Of a stretch of 48,185 nt of DNA, positions 14,659 to 24,623 are shown in pieces. Origin of the DNA: Candidatus Acetatifactor stercoripullorum. Lineage in GTDB: Bacteria; Bacillota; Clostridia; Lachnospirales; Lachnospiraceae. Each line of letters opens with the position of its first letter. The stretch's first letter is position 1. The stretch lies in contig DXGH01000004.1 in NCBI GenBank assembly GCA_019114005.1, positions 1 to 48,185 on the forward strand, in the 5' to 3' direction. A program made the translations under genes and the position numbers. The notes beneath the pieces were generated by a model that worked only from the letters and a program-made list of their open reading frames with translations, was not told the origin of the DNA and made no database searches.

Positions 14659-15960
14659 CTACTGGGAAAGCAGGCGCTTTACAATCTCATTGCAGTTTTG
14701 ATAAATTCTCTCGGGACTTTCTCCCACGTTGAATTCACCCTTATAATATAAAATTTTCCCGTTGATCATCGTCATGCACACATTGGACTTGCTTCCGCTG
14801 TACACCAGATTTTTGGGAATGTTATGCAGCGGCTGCATATTGGGCTGGTTTAAATCAATCATAATCAAATCCGCATATTTCCCCTTAGCCAGCACATCAG
14901 AGCGGTTTAGCCGCATGGCCTTGGCTCCGTTTACTGTGGCCATACGCAGCACATCCATAGCGTCCAGACTGGAGGCATCATTTTCCAGAACCTTGCTCAG
15001 CCCTGACACCAGAAACATTTCCCGGAACATATCCAGGCAGTTATTGCTTGCAGGCCCGTCCGTACCGATGGCCACCGGAATTTTTCTCTTCTGAAACTGT
15101 GCTATGGGGGCAATGCCGCTGGCAAGCTTTAAATTGGATGCCGGGTTTGTGATGACATATAATCTGCGTCTGCGGAATACGTCCATATCCTCCTGTGTCA
15201 TATGCACACAGTGATAGCACCCTCCGCCATACTCAAACATTCCAAGGGAATCCAAAAATACAGCCGGTGTAATACCATATCTCTCCCTGCACTGCTCCAC
15301 CTCGGTCTGTGTTTCCGCCAGATGGGTGTAGATAGGCGCATGATACTTGTGCGCCAGCTGGCAGATATCCCATAAAAGCTCCTTGGAGCAGGTGTATTCC
15401 GCATGAAATCCCAGCTGATAGCTGATCAGGGAATTTTTTCGGTTCCATTTCAGATATTCTGCCTCCACCTGTTCTAAGGAAGAGCTGAAATTATTCAGGC
15501 CGCTTACCAGCACACACCGCATGCCGGTGTCCAGACATGCCTCTGCAGCCGTGTCCGGAGTCAAATACATATCAAAAATAGAAGTAATGCCGGAGGTCAC
15601 ATACTCTAACACCGCCAGCTTGGTGAGATGGTAGATATCCTCGCCGCTCAGCTTGGCCTCCATGGGAAAAACTTTCTCATTCAGCCATTTCTGCAAGGGC
15701 ACATCATCCGCAAAGGATCGCAGAAAGGTCATTCCGGAATGGGTGTGCGCATTTTTAAAGCCCGGCATCAAAAGATTTCCCTTGCAGTCGATCTCAATAT
15801 CCCAGACGATCCTGGGAATATCCCGATCCCATTCGCTTTCTAACTCCGCTTCCTCCGCCACATAGACAATTCTCTCGTTCTTTACCCAGACCTCTCCGTC
15901 AAAAACTGGTCTGTCCTTTTCCATCGTAAGAATCTTTGCATTGTATAAACGTATATTCAT
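14659..15960 (-). CDS. Amidohydrolase, MtaD/SsnA-like nucleoside deaminase family
   Basis: A 433-residue metal-dependent hydrolase. Metal and active-site marks are the HTH in NAHTHSGMTFLR (about residues 71-75), GFHAEYT, YTHLAETQTE and GTDGPASNN. The barrel is flanked by the small beta domain formed from both termini (MNIRLYNAKILTM and ADLIMIDLN). Relatives deaminate 5'-methylthioadenosine, S-adenosylhomocysteine, guanine or related rings. The start codon overlaps the stop of cytidine deaminase by four bases (ATGA), and a purine nucleoside phosphorylase gene lies upstream, so a purine or nucleoside deaminase in salvage is the best inference; the exact substrate is open. Confidence 0.87.
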   Translation of the reverse strand: MNIRLYNAKILTMEKDRPVFDGEVWVKNERIVYVAEEAELESEWDRDIPRIVWDIEIDCKGNLLMPGFKNAHTHSGMTFLRSFADDVPLQKWLNEKVFPMEAKLSGEDIYHLTKLAVLEYVTSGITSIFDMYLTPDTAAEACLDTGMRCVLVSGLNNFSSSLEQVEAEYLKWNRKNSLISYQLGFHAEYTCSKELLWDICQLAHKYHAPIYTHLAETQTEVEQCRERYGITPAVFLDSLGMFEYGGGCYHCVHMTQEDMDVFRRRRLYVITNPASNLKLASGIAPIAQFQKRKIPVAIGTDGPASNNCLDMFREMFLVSGLSKVLENDASSLDAMDVLRMATVNGAKAMRLNRSDVLAKGKYADLIMIDLNQPNMQPLHNIPKNLVYSGSKSNVCMTMINGKILYYKGEFNVGESPERIYQNCNEIVKRLLSQ

Positions 15961-16397
15961 ATGATTGAGTTCCCTCCAAAGCCATAAGGCAGCAATTCCC
16001 CCAGGGAATAGCTTTTGTAATCATCCTCACTTCTCGCCACAAAAATCAGAAAGTCCTCATCTGCAAACTCTTTCATGACCTGTCTGCAGATGCCGCAGGG
16101 AAAGGCATATTCCCTGGGAGCTTCTCCCTCCATGCCGCCGGCCACCGCAATGGCCAAAAACCTGCGCTCCCCTTCATTCACCGCCCGAAAGATGGCGTTT
16201 CGCTCCGCACAGCAGCAGGCGCCGTAGGAGGCGTTTTCCACATTTCCACCCTGGTATATCCTTCCCTCCCAGGTCAAAAGGGCCGCTCCCACCTGATAGT
16301 GAGAATACGGGGCGTAAGAGCGCTTCCTCGCCTCAAGGGCTTCCTTTACCAGCTTTTTTTCCAAAGCCTTTTCCATCTTGTTTCCATCCTGTCCCAT
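15957..16397 (-). CDS. cdd: Cytidine deaminase
   Basis: A 146-residue cytidine deaminase of the small homotetrameric type. The zinc site is formed by the Cys and Glu of CCCAERNAIF and the CGICRQVM motif; SYAPYSHYQVGAALL and NVENASYG form the nucleoside pocket. The enzyme converts cytidine and deoxycytidine to uridine and deoxyuridine. A start at 16376 (MEKALEKK) is possible and gives a more typical length. The end overlaps the amidohydrolase start by four bases, showing translational coupling. It lies 40 bp after the PNP gene. Confidence 0.95.
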   Translation of the reverse strand: MGQDGNKMEKALEKKLVKEALEARKRSYAPYSHYQVGAALLTWEGRIYQGGNVENASYGACCCAERNAIFRAVNEGERRFLAIAVAGGMEGEAPREYAFPCGICRQVMKEFADEDFLIFVARSEDDYKSYSLGELLPYGFGGNSII

Positions 16398-16437
16398 ATG
16401 TGTCCTGCCTTAACACAGCTTTCATCCCCCACAGGGT

Positions 16438-17259
16438 TTACAGCCTTTCCACAAATTTTGTCAGCAGCTGTTTAAAACGGGGCGCCGCCATATCTGCGGC
16501 CTCCTGCACCTCCTCATGGGTAAGGGGCTGGTCCGTCATGCCTGCCGCCAGATTGCTGATACAGGAAATTCCGCAGATGCGCATTCCCATGTGATTGGCG
16601 GCAATGGCCTCCACCACCGTGCTCATACCCACTGCGTCGCAGCCAAGCTGACGCAGCATGCGGATTTCCGCCGGTGATTCAAAGGATGGCCCCGTCAGCT
16701 GGGCATACACTCCCTCCTGGAGAGGTATATCGTTTTCCATAGCAGTCTCCCGGAGCAGCTCGCATAGACTCTCGTCATAGACACTGCTCATATCCGGAAA
16801 CCGCGTTCCCAGCTCATCTATATTTGGCCCAATCAAAGGATTGGGAGCAAACAGGGAAATGTGATCCTTTATCAACATCAAATCCCCCGGATAGAAGGAG
16901 GCGTTCACACCTCCCGCCGCGTTTGTAAGAATCAGAATTTCCGCTCCCAAAAGCTTCATAAGCCGGGTGGGAAGCACCACATCCCTCACGTCATAGCCCT
17001 CGTAAAAATGGACTCTTCCCTTCATGCACACCACGGGAACCTCTCCGATATAGCCGAAGATAAATTTCCCGGCATGTCCCGGAACCGTGGACACTGGGAA
17101 TCCCTCAATTCCTTCATAGGGAATTTCCTTTTCCACCCGGATTTCCTGCGCATAATCCCCAAGGCCGGAACCAAGCACAATGGCTGCCTTTGGCACAAAA
17201 TCCGTCTCCTTCCGCACACATTCGCAGCATTTCATCAGCTTTTCATATACTACATTCAT
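16438..17259 (-). CDS. punA: Purine nucleoside phosphorylase I
   Basis: A 273-residue trimeric-type PNP. Motifs are AAIVLGSGLGDYAQ for phosphate, GHAGKF, GRVHFYEGYD, LTNAAGGVN for the base, and SFESPAEIRML plus VGMSTVVEAIAANHMG. It splits guanosine, inosine and their deoxy forms with phosphate into base and ribose-1-phosphate. The ATG at 17259 (MNVVYEKL) gives the family length and is preceded by AAGG and GGAGG; an upstream ATG at 17301 would add 14 unconserved residues. Together with cdd and the amidohydrolase it forms a nucleoside salvage unit. Confidence 0.95.
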   Translation of the reverse strand: MNVVYEKLMKCCECVRKETDFVPKAAIVLGSGLGDYAQEIRVEKEIPYEGIEGFPVSTVPGHAGKFIFGYIGEVPVVCMKGRVHFYEGYDVRDVVLPTRLMKLLGAEILILTNAAGGVNASFYPGDLMLIKDHISLFAPNPLIGPNIDELGTRFPDMSSVYDESLCELLRETAMENDIPLQEGVYAQLTGPSFESPAEIRMLRQLGCDAVGMSTVVEAIAANHMGMRICGISCISNLAAGMTDQPLTHEEVQEAADMAAPRFKQLLTKFVERL

Positions 17260-17316
17260 ACCTTGCTTCTGCCTCCCTGATCCTATATTTTTGTAATGCA
17301 ATTTTGATATTGTAAT

Positions 17317-18951
17317 TTATTCTGCTACAAAATGACTTAACTTCACAACAATCATCCCGTCCCAGACCTGAACGCTGTTTTCCGCAGGCCATTCAGGCAT
17401 ATAGGTACTGTATTCCATGGCCTGCTCCACCCGGTCCTCACTCACCATGGCATAGTCCTTCCCCAAGATATGAAGAAAGCCCAATATCCGTCTGGTACTC
17501 CAGTAAAAAGCCGGTTCCACATCCGTGTCATAGTCAAAAAAGCTGCGGCCGATCACTTCGCCTACAAGACAGGCATTGTTTCCCTCAAATTCCTTTTTTC
17601 CAATTACGATCACCGGCAGGCTGTCCTGTCCTCTGACCTGCTCCAGCCGTGTAATCAGCTCTCTTCCCATCGCTGCATCCTGCTCGTAACGCATTCTGTC
17701 CGTGTAATACAGCCTGCTTGTCACCTGAAGCTGCATCCAGCCAGTCACAATGCAGACTGCCCCCATGCAGAGAGCCAACACCAGACAGGCTCCTGGCATT
17801 TTCTCTCTCTGGGGATTTTTGCTTTCCAGCCTTGTCCTCCACAGCCTCCACAGATGCACATCAAAATACCCCAGAAATCCCGTCATAACAGGGAGAACCA
17901 GCTGTGAGCGCACAGCCGGGGCTCCCCCGCAGACAATCGTCATCAAAAACGGCGTAAGAAACAGCGCAGCTAAGAAGAACCATAGGAGAAGCTTCTTTCC
18001 TTTCGTGCTCCTGCCCTTTGCAGAATCTGCCCCTCCATTTAAGCTGACAGCTCCAAATAAAAGCAAGGTCAAAAGACATAGCAGCCCATAGCCTATGGTG
18101 TAATAGATGGAGTCATATCCGGTACATGCTTTAACCACATGGCCCAAAACCCCCTTCAGATTATCCACAAAGTCTCTTTTTCCCCACAAAATCTGTCCCT
18201 GCAAATAGTCCGAAGCGCCAAAAAACAATCTGGTAATCAGCTGGTTGATAAAAAAAGCAGCAAGAAAAACCCCCGCATGGGCCAAAAGCTGCCGGATTAA
18301 GCCTGCCGTTTCCTCTTCTTCACCATTTTCCCCGGATGTGCCCTGCAGCAGCAAAAGAGACAGGGTTCCGAAAATGTATACCACCACAAAAACCTGATAA
18401 AGGGAAAAAACAAGAAGCAGAAGAAGCCCGCTCCCCAAAAAGAAAAGAAAATGTCTCCTTTTCACCCCCTGAGCCGTCAGGAAAAGCGCAAAAGCCGTCA
18501 GCAGAAATCCTGCACATATCTCTGCGCTCTGCAGGGAAAAATAAAACTGCTCTGTCATAATGGGATGAGAAATCCAAAGAAGCCCTCCCAGAAACCAGCC
18601 TGCAAAGCTCCCCGGTCCTCCCGCCGTTTTATCCCACAGCCAAAAAAAGGCGAAAGCGGCTGCTGACAAAAAGACCAGCGTCAAAAGTCCTGCAAAATAG
18701 GGATTGAAATCAAGCATCCCCAAAAGTCCCTTTAAAAGCACCAGTCCCTGTCTGCCCGTTGTCAGCCATCCGCCGTAAAAATCTCCCTGGAGCTTAATAA
18801 TGTCCTCCGTATCAATACCGATTACAGGGGAATTCAGCTTTGCACCATGAAATAAAAAAACAAACAGCCCCAGGCACACAATACGGCCCCGGTACTCCCT
18901 GAAGAAAGCGCCTGCCTTTTCAAAAGCCTGGTTTTTCCTATATTCTCTCAC
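17317..18951 (-). CDS. Polytopic membrane glucosyltransferase-like protein (GtrII type)
   Basis: A 544-residue integral membrane protein with about ten hydrophobic segments and an early loop containing GIDTEDI and GGWLTTGRQGLVLLK, which resembles the acidic loop and GR motif of GtrII-type glucosyltransferases (PF14264), enzymes that decorate surface polysaccharides from lipid-linked sugars. It starts with GTG at 18951 behind AAGGA. The soluble C-terminal 130 residues follow the last span near residue 405. It shares its upstream region with a divergent polytopic gene. The substrate is unknown; the family call is by motif resemblance only. Confidence 0.65.
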   Translation of the reverse strand: MREYRKNQAFEKAGAFFREYRGRIVCLGLFVFLFHGAKLNSPVIGIDTEDIIKLQGDFYGGWLTTGRQGLVLLKGLLGMLDFNPYFAGLLTLVFLSAAAFAFFWLWDKTAGGPGSFAGWFLGGLLWISHPIMTEQFYFSLQSAEICAGFLLTAFALFLTAQGVKRRHFLFFLGSGLLLLLVFSLYQVFVVVYIFGTLSLLLLQGTSGENGEEEETAGLIRQLLAHAGVFLAAFFINQLITRLFFGASDYLQGQILWGKRDFVDNLKGVLGHVVKACTGYDSIYYTIGYGLLCLLTLLLFGAVSLNGGADSAKGRSTKGKKLLLWFFLAALFLTPFLMTIVCGGAPAVRSQLVLPVMTGFLGYFDVHLWRLWRTRLESKNPQREKMPGACLVLALCMGAVCIVTGWMQLQVTSRLYYTDRMRYEQDAAMGRELITRLEQVRGQDSLPVIVIGKKEFEGNNACLVGEVIGRSFFDYDTDVEPAFYWSTRRILGFLHILGKDYAMVSEDRVEQAMEYSTYMPEWPAENSVQVWDGMIVVKLSHFVAE

Positions 18952-19000
18952 AATTTCAATTCCTTTTTGTCAAAATGATGCTCTTTCTTTGAATAGATTT

Positions 19001-19029
19001 ATTATACAAAACCTGGGGATAAAAAGCAA
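19001..19029 (-). promoter_or_regulatory. Promoter for the GtrII-like gene and salvage unit
   Basis: On the minus strand TTGCTT (19024-19029) and TATAAT (19001-19006), with a TG one base before the -10, are 17 bp apart. It could start the long leftward unit running to about 9.8 kb, since few gaps interrupt that gene string. Confidence 0.6.
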
Positions 19030-19034
19030 TTCAT

Positions 19035-19063
19035 TTGTGTTATATTCAATTATATGTTACTAT
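19035..19063 (+). promoter_or_regulatory. Divergent promoter for the 19128 gene
   Basis: TTGTGT (19035-19040) and TACTAT (19058-19063) with a 17-bp spacer, followed by an untranslated leader that contains an 8-bp perfect hairpin (GGGCAGAC AAAA GTCTGCCC, 19076-19095). The two divergent promoters lie back to back within 65 bp and could be co-regulated. Confidence 0.5.
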
Positions 19064-19127
19064 TAGCATATGTGCGGGCAGACAAAAGTCTGCCCCGTCA
19101 ATCAAAACAGGATAAGGAACTTTGGCC

Positions 19128-20558
19128 ATGAAATCAAAAACACACCGCCTGCATGCGGATCATATCATATTTTTCCTGTATTTTGCCCTCTATTTCATCA
19201 TTGGATTATCCATGCTTCTAAAGCAGTCCTTCGGCAATCCTCCTGATGAGTACAACCGGTATTTGATTCCCCAGTATATCGCGGCAAACGGCAGTCTCCC
19301 CAACGGCTACGAGGAATCCATCCGCATCGGGGGCTATGGATTTTCCTATGGCTTCCAGCCCATCCTTCCTTATATTTTCCAAGGGCTTATGATGCGGCTT
19401 GCAGGACTGTTTTCCTCCTCGGAAGCTGTGCTTTTGTATTCTGCCCGTCTGGTAGATTTTATATTCGGCCTTGTGATGGCTGTATTTGTGCTGCTTCTGG
19501 GAAGAGAATGGTTTGCCGACAGGCGCTTTTCATGGCTATTTTCCTTTCTGGTAATGTTTCTTCCCCAGAGCATCTTTGTGCATACTTATGTGAACACGGA
19601 TTCCTGCTGCATGATGTCTATCGCCATCATGCTCTATGGGCTCACCAGGGGAATTCAGGATCACTTTCGTGTTTCCTCTTGTATTTTGCTGGCTATCGGC
19701 ATCATCTTTTGTGCGCTGTCCTATTATAACGCCTACGGATACATTTTGAGCTGCATCCTTCTGTTTACAGCTTACTTTTTTTCCGGTTCCCACACAGGAA
19801 TTTCCTTTTCCTGGCGCCCCTTTCTCAAAAAGGGAATCTTCATCAGCCTTTTGGTGCTGATCGGCATCGGCTGGTGGTTTATAAGGAGCTTTATCCTCTA
19901 TGACGGGGACTTTCTGGGGCTTAAATCCAGAGATCTGTGCGCCTCTCTGTATGCCCTCCCGGAATTTCATCCGGACACCCGCATCACCTGGCAGAGCCAG
20001 GGCTATTCCCTGTGGGAGATGCTTGTAACCTCCGATTTCCTAAATCTGACGCTTTTAAGCTTTATTGGCATTTACGGCCCCATGACCATTGTCACAAGTC
20101 TCTGGGTTTACCGTTTTTACAAGCTCCTCTTTGCGGTCTGTGTGGCGCTCTGCATTCTGCTTCCCGGCAGAGGCGCCGGGGCATTATACCCAGACCGTCC
20201 TTTTTTCAGAAGATTTTTCCATGCAAATATGATTTTCTGCATGGCGATGCCCTTTCTTTTAAGCCTGTACTATTCCTACGCCATCGATTATCAGCCCCAG
20301 GGCAGGTATATTCTGCCTATGCTGATTCCCTTTTCTTATTATTGCATCCGGGGGCTTTACAAGGCTGTTTCAGCGGGAGCGCATTTTTGCAGTAAGGTTT
20401 TTTGCAGACAGACAGATACGCCCGCAGAGAAACTGTTTTTTAACCGTCTCTCCACAGGCGTATGCCTTGTCGTCGGGGTACTGATCCTGCTTTCTGTTTT
20501 TATTACTGTCTACGGATACGCTTTTCCCTATTATGAACTTCATCCCACGGCTCCATAA
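19128..20558 (+). CDS. Polytopic GT-C-like membrane protein (DUF2142/ArnT-like)
   Basis: A 476-residue protein with about eleven hydrophobic segments. The first outer loop has PPDEYNRY, with an acidic pair like the catalytic loop of GT-C glycosyltransferases, and a later segment reads MFLPQSIFVHTYVNTDS, as in DUF2142 and ArnT-like families that transfer sugars from polyprenyl carriers. The ATG at 19128 has AAGGA nine bases before it; a TTG at 19122 is too close to that site. It is divergent from the GtrII-like gene and convergent with spoIVA, with 23 bp between stops and no visible terminator. Substrate unknown. Confidence 0.65.
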   Translation: MKSKTHRLHADHIIFFLYFALYFIIGLSMLLKQSFGNPPDEYNRYLIPQYIAANGSLPNGYEESIRIGGYGFSYGFQPILPYIFQGLMMRLAGLFSSSEAVLLYSARLVDFIFGLVMAVFVLLLGREWFADRRFSWLFSFLVMFLPQSIFVHTYVNTDSCCMMSIAIMLYGLTRGIQDHFRVSSCILLAIGIIFCALSYYNAYGYILSCILLFTAYFFSGSHTGISFSWRPFLKKGIFISLLVLIGIGWWFIRSFILYDGDFLGLKSRDLCASLYALPEFHPDTRITWQSQGYSLWEMLVTSDFLNLTLLSFIGIYGPMTIVTSLWVYRFYKLLFAVCVALCILLPGRGAGALYPDRPFFRRFFHANMIFCMAMPFLLSLYYSYAIDYQPQGRYILPMLIPFSYYCIRGLYKAVSAGAHFCSKVFCRQTDTPAEKLFFNRLSTGVCLVVGVLILLSVFITVYGYAFPYYELHPTAP

Positions 20559-20581
20559 AAACAGCTCAGGTGATAATGCAA

Positions 20582-22063
20582 TCAGATGATAATACAAATC
20601 ATGCCGCCGTTGCTGTCGTTGACGATCTTCTGCATGGTATCCTGAAGCTTTGCCTGGCTCTCATCCCCGATGGCGGCCACCTTGGAGCTGATGCCGTCAT
20701 TCACCAGCTGCTCCACTGTTTTTCCAAAAATATTGGTGTCCCAGATGCCCTGATCCATCTCCGCTTGATTGATATACCGGATCAGATCGTCCGCCTGCTC
20801 TTTCGTTCCCACAATGGGAGCGATCTCCGTTTCAATATTGGCCCGGATCATATGTATGGAGGGGCTGAACGCCTTTATCTTTACGCCGAACTTGTTGCCG
20901 TGCTTGATCAGCTCCGGCTTATCCAGCACAATTTCCTCCTTGTCGGGCGTCACCACGCCGTATCCCTTCATGCGGACCATATTCACTGCATCCAGCACCT
21001 TGGTATACTCCTTTTTCATGGCCGCAAATTCCTTCAGTCTGCTGATCAGCTGATATTCATCCGCAATGGTCTCTCCCACCATTTCCGTAAGCATTTCATA
21101 GTAAAATGCGTCGTCCACATCCAAAAGAACCTTTACCATTCCATCGGAAAGGCTGATGCCGTCCATCTTACACCTCTTGATGTACTCACTGTCCAGCTGG
21201 ACAGGGTTTGCCAGCACGTCCTTTATGGTATCATAGTCCTTCATAAGCCCCTTTACTTTTTCCACCAGATCGCGCTTCATGCGGTTGTCCCCGGGCAGCA
21301 TTTCCACCCATTTGGGCATATAAAACTCAATCGCTGATATGGGAAACTCATACAGGATGTTTTCCAGAATGGAATTAATATCCTCTTTTTTGAGCTGCTC
21401 GCAATTCACCGGCATGGCGGACACGCCGTATTTTTCGGAAATTTCCGATGCTGTCTTTTTGGCCTCCTCGGAATAGGGTCTTTGGCTGTTTACCAGCACC
21501 AAAAAGGGCTTTCTTAAGCTTTTCAGCGCCAGAATGGTTTTTTCCTCGGCCTCCAGATAATTGGCCCTGGGAATCTCCCCAAAGCTTCCGTCTGTTGTGA
21601 TCACCAAGCCTATGGTGGAATGGTCGTTCATAACCTTATCCGTGCCGATCTGTGCCGCCTGGGTAAAGGGAATCTCATAGTCAAACCAAGGGGTTTTCAC
21701 CATCCGCTCCTGATTTTCCTCAAGATGCCCCGCAGCGCCCTCCACCATGTAGCCCACGCAGTCTATCAGGCGGATGGAAACCTGAATATCCCCGTTTAAG
21801 GTCACCTTCGCCGCCTCGTTGGGGATGAATTTGGGCTCCGTGGTGGTTATGGTTTTTCCGCCGGCGCTCTGGGGCAATTCGTCCTGGGCTCTGGACTTTG
21901 CATGCTCATCCTCCATGTAGGGCAGTACCATCTCATCCATAAACCGCTTGATAAAGGTAGATTTCCCCGTCCTTACTGGTCCCAGCACCCCTATGTATAT
22001 CTCACCGCCGGTGCGTTTTTGTATATCGTGATAAAGCTCGTATGTATTTACCGCATATTCCAT
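20582..22063 (-). CDS. spoIVA: Stage IV sporulation protein A
   Basis: A 493-residue SpoIVA, full length. The Walker A GPVRTGKST lies at about residues 29-37 in an N-terminal GTPase-like domain that actually hydrolyses ATP, followed by a middle domain and a C-terminal membrane-anchoring end GGMICIII. SpoIVA polymerises on the forespore surface in the mother cell, forming the platform for coat assembly. A region 90 bp long precedes it and contains GCATG and CATATACAT separated by about 16 bp, a possible mother-cell sigma promoter (weak). In many Firmicutes it lies close to gpsA; here gpsA is 4.4 kb away. Confidence 0.96.
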   Translation of the reverse strand: MEYAVNTYELYHDIQKRTGGEIYIGVLGPVRTGKSTFIKRFMDEMVLPYMEDEHAKSRAQDELPQSAGGKTITTTEPKFIPNEAAKVTLNGDIQVSIRLIDCVGYMVEGAAGHLEENQERMVKTPWFDYEIPFTQAAQIGTDKVMNDHSTIGLVITTDGSFGEIPRANYLEAEEKTILALKSLRKPFLVLVNSQRPYSEEAKKTASEISEKYGVSAMPVNCEQLKKEDINSILENILYEFPISAIEFYMPKWVEMLPGDNRMKRDLVEKVKGLMKDYDTIKDVLANPVQLDSEYIKRCKMDGISLSDGMVKVLLDVDDAFYYEMLTEMVGETIADEYQLISRLKEFAAMKKEYTKVLDAVNMVRMKGYGVVTPDKEEIVLDKPELIKHGNKFGVKIKAFSPSIHMIRANIETEIAPIVGTKEQADDLIRYINQAEMDQGIWDTNIFGKTVEQLVNDGISSKVAAIGDESQAKLQDTMQKIVNDSNGGMICIII

Positions 22064-22152
22064 ATAACAGCCTCCTAATGTTACTGCTATATGTATATGC
22101 GGTGCCTCCCAGTCTCATGCCTGCCTGAAGCCTGTCCTGTGAAAAATCCCTG

Positions 22153-23376
22153 TCAGCCCATTACAACACGTTTGAAATTCTTCTTGCCCCGCTTTACCAC
22201 AATGCCGTCTCCGTCAAAATCCTCGGGCCTGTAAAGCGTCTTGATATCGGTGATCTTCTCTCCATCCACGGCCACGCCGCCCTGCTCCACGGCCCGTCTT
22301 GCCTCTGATCTGGAGGCGGTCAGGCCCGATACTGCAAGCACACCCAGAATGTCAATGGTTCCCTCCTTGAAATCTTCCTCTGTCAGCCTGCAGGTAGGCA
22401 TTTCTGCGGCGTTTCCTCCGGCAAACAACGCCCTGGAGCTCTCCTTTGCCTTTTGGGCCTCCTGTTCCCCGTGCACAAGCTTGGTAAGCTCAAAGGCAAG
22501 AATTTCCTTTGCCTCATTTAACTGGCTGCCCTCCCACGCATCCATCTCGTCGATCTGCTCTATGGGAAGGAAGGTAAGCATCCGCAGACATTTCAACACG
22601 TCCGCATCCCCCACATTTCTCCAGTACTGATAAAATTCAAAAGGCGAGGTCTTGTTGGGGTCCAGCCATACAGCTCCCTTCTGGGTCTTTCCCATCTTCT
22701 TTCCCTCGGAATTCAAGAGCAGCGTGATGGTCATGGCATAAGCGTCCTTGCCAAGCTTGCGGCGGATCAGCTCCGTTCCTCCCAGCATGTTGCTCCACTG
22801 GTCGTCCCCGCCAAACTGCATATTACAGCCATATTTCTGATACAGCATCAAAAAGTCGTAGCTTTGCATGATCATATAGTTAAATTCCAGAAAGCTTAAG
22901 CCCTTCTCCATGCGCTGCTTGTAGCATTCCGCCGTCAGCATCCGGTTTACGCTGAAGCACGCTCCCACTTCCCGCAGAAGCTCCACATAATTCAAGTCAA
23001 GCAGCCAGTCCGCATTATTGACCATAAGCGCCTTTCCCTCAGAAAAATCAATAAAACGGCTCATCTGCTTTTTAAAGCATTCCACATTGTGGTCAATGGT
23101 CTCTTTTGTCATCATGGTCCGCATATCGCTGCGCCCGGAGGGGTCTCCGATCATGCCCGTACCGCCTCCTAAAAGCGCAATGGGCTTATTCCCGGCCATC
23201 TGCAGCCTTTTCATCAGGCACAGCGCCATAAAATGCCCCACATGAAGGCTGTCCGCCGTAGGATCAAAGCCAATATAAAAGGTAGCCTTTCCATTATTGA
23301 TTAACTCCTTGATTTCCTCCTCGTCCGTCAGCTGCGCCAGCAGCCCTCTCGCCTTCAATTCCTCAAATACCGTCAT
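22153..23376 (-). CDS. tyrS: Tyrosyl-tRNA synthetase
   Basis: A 407-residue class I synthetase charging tRNA-Tyr. The HIGH-type motif is HVGH in [11 protein letters not shown], the KMSKS-type loop is KMGKTQ, and the C-terminal S4 RNA-binding domain is seen in [21 protein letters not shown] strong AAAGGAG precedes the ATG. Only 14 bp separate it from the VWA gene upstream, leaving no space for a tRNA-Tyr-sensing T-box leader, which many Firmicutes tyrS genes have, so expression probably depends on the MoxR-VWA transcript. Confidence 0.97.
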   Translation of the reverse strand: MTVFEELKARGLLAQLTDEEEIKELINNGKATFYIGFDPTADSLHVGHFMALCLMKRLQMAGNKPIALLGGGTGMIGDPSGRSDMRTMMTKETIDHNVECFKKQMSRFIDFSEGKALMVNNADWLLDLNYVELLREVGACFSVNRMLTAECYKQRMEKGLSFLEFNYMIMQSYDFLMLYQKYGCNMQFGGDDQWSNMLGGTELIRRKLGKDAYAMTITLLLNSEGKKMGKTQKGAVWLDPNKTSPFEFYQYWRNVGDADVLKCLRMLTFLPIEQIDEMDAWEGSQLNEAKEILAFELTKLVHGEQEAQKAKESSRALFAGGNAAEMPTCRLTEEDFKEGTIDILGVLAVSGLTASRSEARRAVEQGGVAVDGEKITDIKTLYRPEDFDGDGIVVKRGKKNFKRVVMG

Positions 23377-23390
23377 TTTTTTCTGCTCCT

Positions 23391-24599
23391 TTATCTTCCT
23401 TTATTTACCATCAATTTTATCATGGCCTGGTTCAGGCCGTCCACTGTCAGCTTATACATGGGAAACATTTCCTTGATAGCGGTCTCAGCCTCCCTCCAGG
23501 GAGCCTTCCCGGGCGCCATCTTGGGATTGAGCCAGACTACCTTTTTATATTTGCGCTTTAACAGCTTCAGCCATTCATAGCCGGACAGGCCTCCGTTTGG
23601 CCCTCTGTAATTGCCCGTGTCGGAATAAAGCTCCTCCGGCGCCATGGCCGCGTCGCCCACGATAATCACCTTATAGTCGCTGTCCACATTGCGGAACACC
23701 CACTCTGTATCCACCCAGTCCCCATTCTCACACTCCGGGGTCTTATAGAGCTTGCTGTAAATACAGTTATGAAAATAATAGGTTTTTACATCCTTGTAAT
23801 GATTGGATTTATGCACCGCCTGGAACAGATCATTCAAAAGACTGCTGAAAGGGATCATGGTGCCCCCGGAATCCATGAGCAGCAGAAGCTTCACCGCATT
23901 TTTCCTGGGCTTTTTCATAACGATCTGCAGGCAGCCGCCGTTATTGCAGGTCTTGTCCACAGTACCCTCAATATCAAGCTCCGTCTCCGGAATGTCAAGG
24001 CGGCTGGAAAACTGCCTGAGCTTTCTAAAGGCCATCTGAAACTGCCTGTTGTCTAACACTCTGTCGTCCCTGAAATCCCTGTACTTTCTGGCGCCCACTA
24101 CGGAAAAGGCAGACTGATAGCCGGTCTTTCCGCCTACGCGGACGCCGCCTACATTGCCGCCCATATTTCCAAAGGAGGTTTTTCCCATAGTGCCGATCCA
24201 GAAGCTGCCGCCGTTATGCTCGCTGTCCTGATCCTTCAGACGCTGCCTGAATTTCTCCTCCACGTCCTCCTTGTCCACCTGGATATCCTCCATCTGGTTT
24301 AAGTGGTTTCTGGCCTCCTCGTGGGCAAGCTCCATCATATCGGACTTGTCCAGCCATCTGAGCATTTCCGCCCCCACCTCCGTCTCGTGTCCCGCAGCTT
24401 TAAAGCACTCCTCAAAGGCCATATCAAATTTGTCGAAATCGGTCTCGCTCTTTACCAGAATCATGCGCGCCACATAATAAAATCCCGTAAGGGAGCTGCC
24501 GCACAGCCCCTTGTCCAGAGCCTCCTGCAGGGTCAGCCATTCTCCTAAAGTCACCTTAAGCCCCTTGGAGCGCAGGTTCTCAAAAAAGTTTATAAACAT
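23391..24599 (-). CDS. VWA-domain (CoxE-like) protein partnered with MoxR ATPase
   Basis: A 402-residue protein. The N-terminal 150 residues resemble the CoxE/VWA-containing family start ([20 protein letters not shown]). A von Willebrand A domain begins around residue 235 with [15 protein letters not shown]; the metal-ion site reads D-S-G-G-T instead of the classical D-x-S-x-S. No signal peptide or membrane span is seen, so it is cytoplasmic. VWA proteins of this group work with MoxR AAA+ ATPases as chaperone-like pairs that insert metals or remodel complexes; the client is unknown. The MoxR gene is 24 bp upstream. Confidence 0.87.
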   Translation of the reverse strand: MFINFFENLRSKGLKVTLGEWLTLQEALDKGLCGSSLTGFYYVARMILVKSETDFDKFDMAFEECFKAAGHETEVGAEMLRWLDKSDMMELAHEEARNHLNQMEDIQVDKEDVEEKFRQRLKDQDSEHNGGSFWIGTMGKTSFGNMGGNVGGVRVGGKTGYQSAFSVVGARKYRDFRDDRVLDNRQFQMAFRKLRQFSSRLDIPETELDIEGTVDKTCNNGGCLQIVMKKPRKNAVKLLLLMDSGGTMIPFSSLLNDLFQAVHKSNHYKDVKTYYFHNCIYSKLYKTPECENGDWVDTEWVFRNVDSDYKVIIVGDAAMAPEELYSDTGNYRGPNGGLSGYEWLKLLKRKYKKVVWLNPKMAPGKAPWREAETAIKEMFPMYKLTVDGLNQAMIKLMVNKGR

Positions 24600-24623
24600 C
24601 CGCTTCCTCTTTCCTTCACCTGG

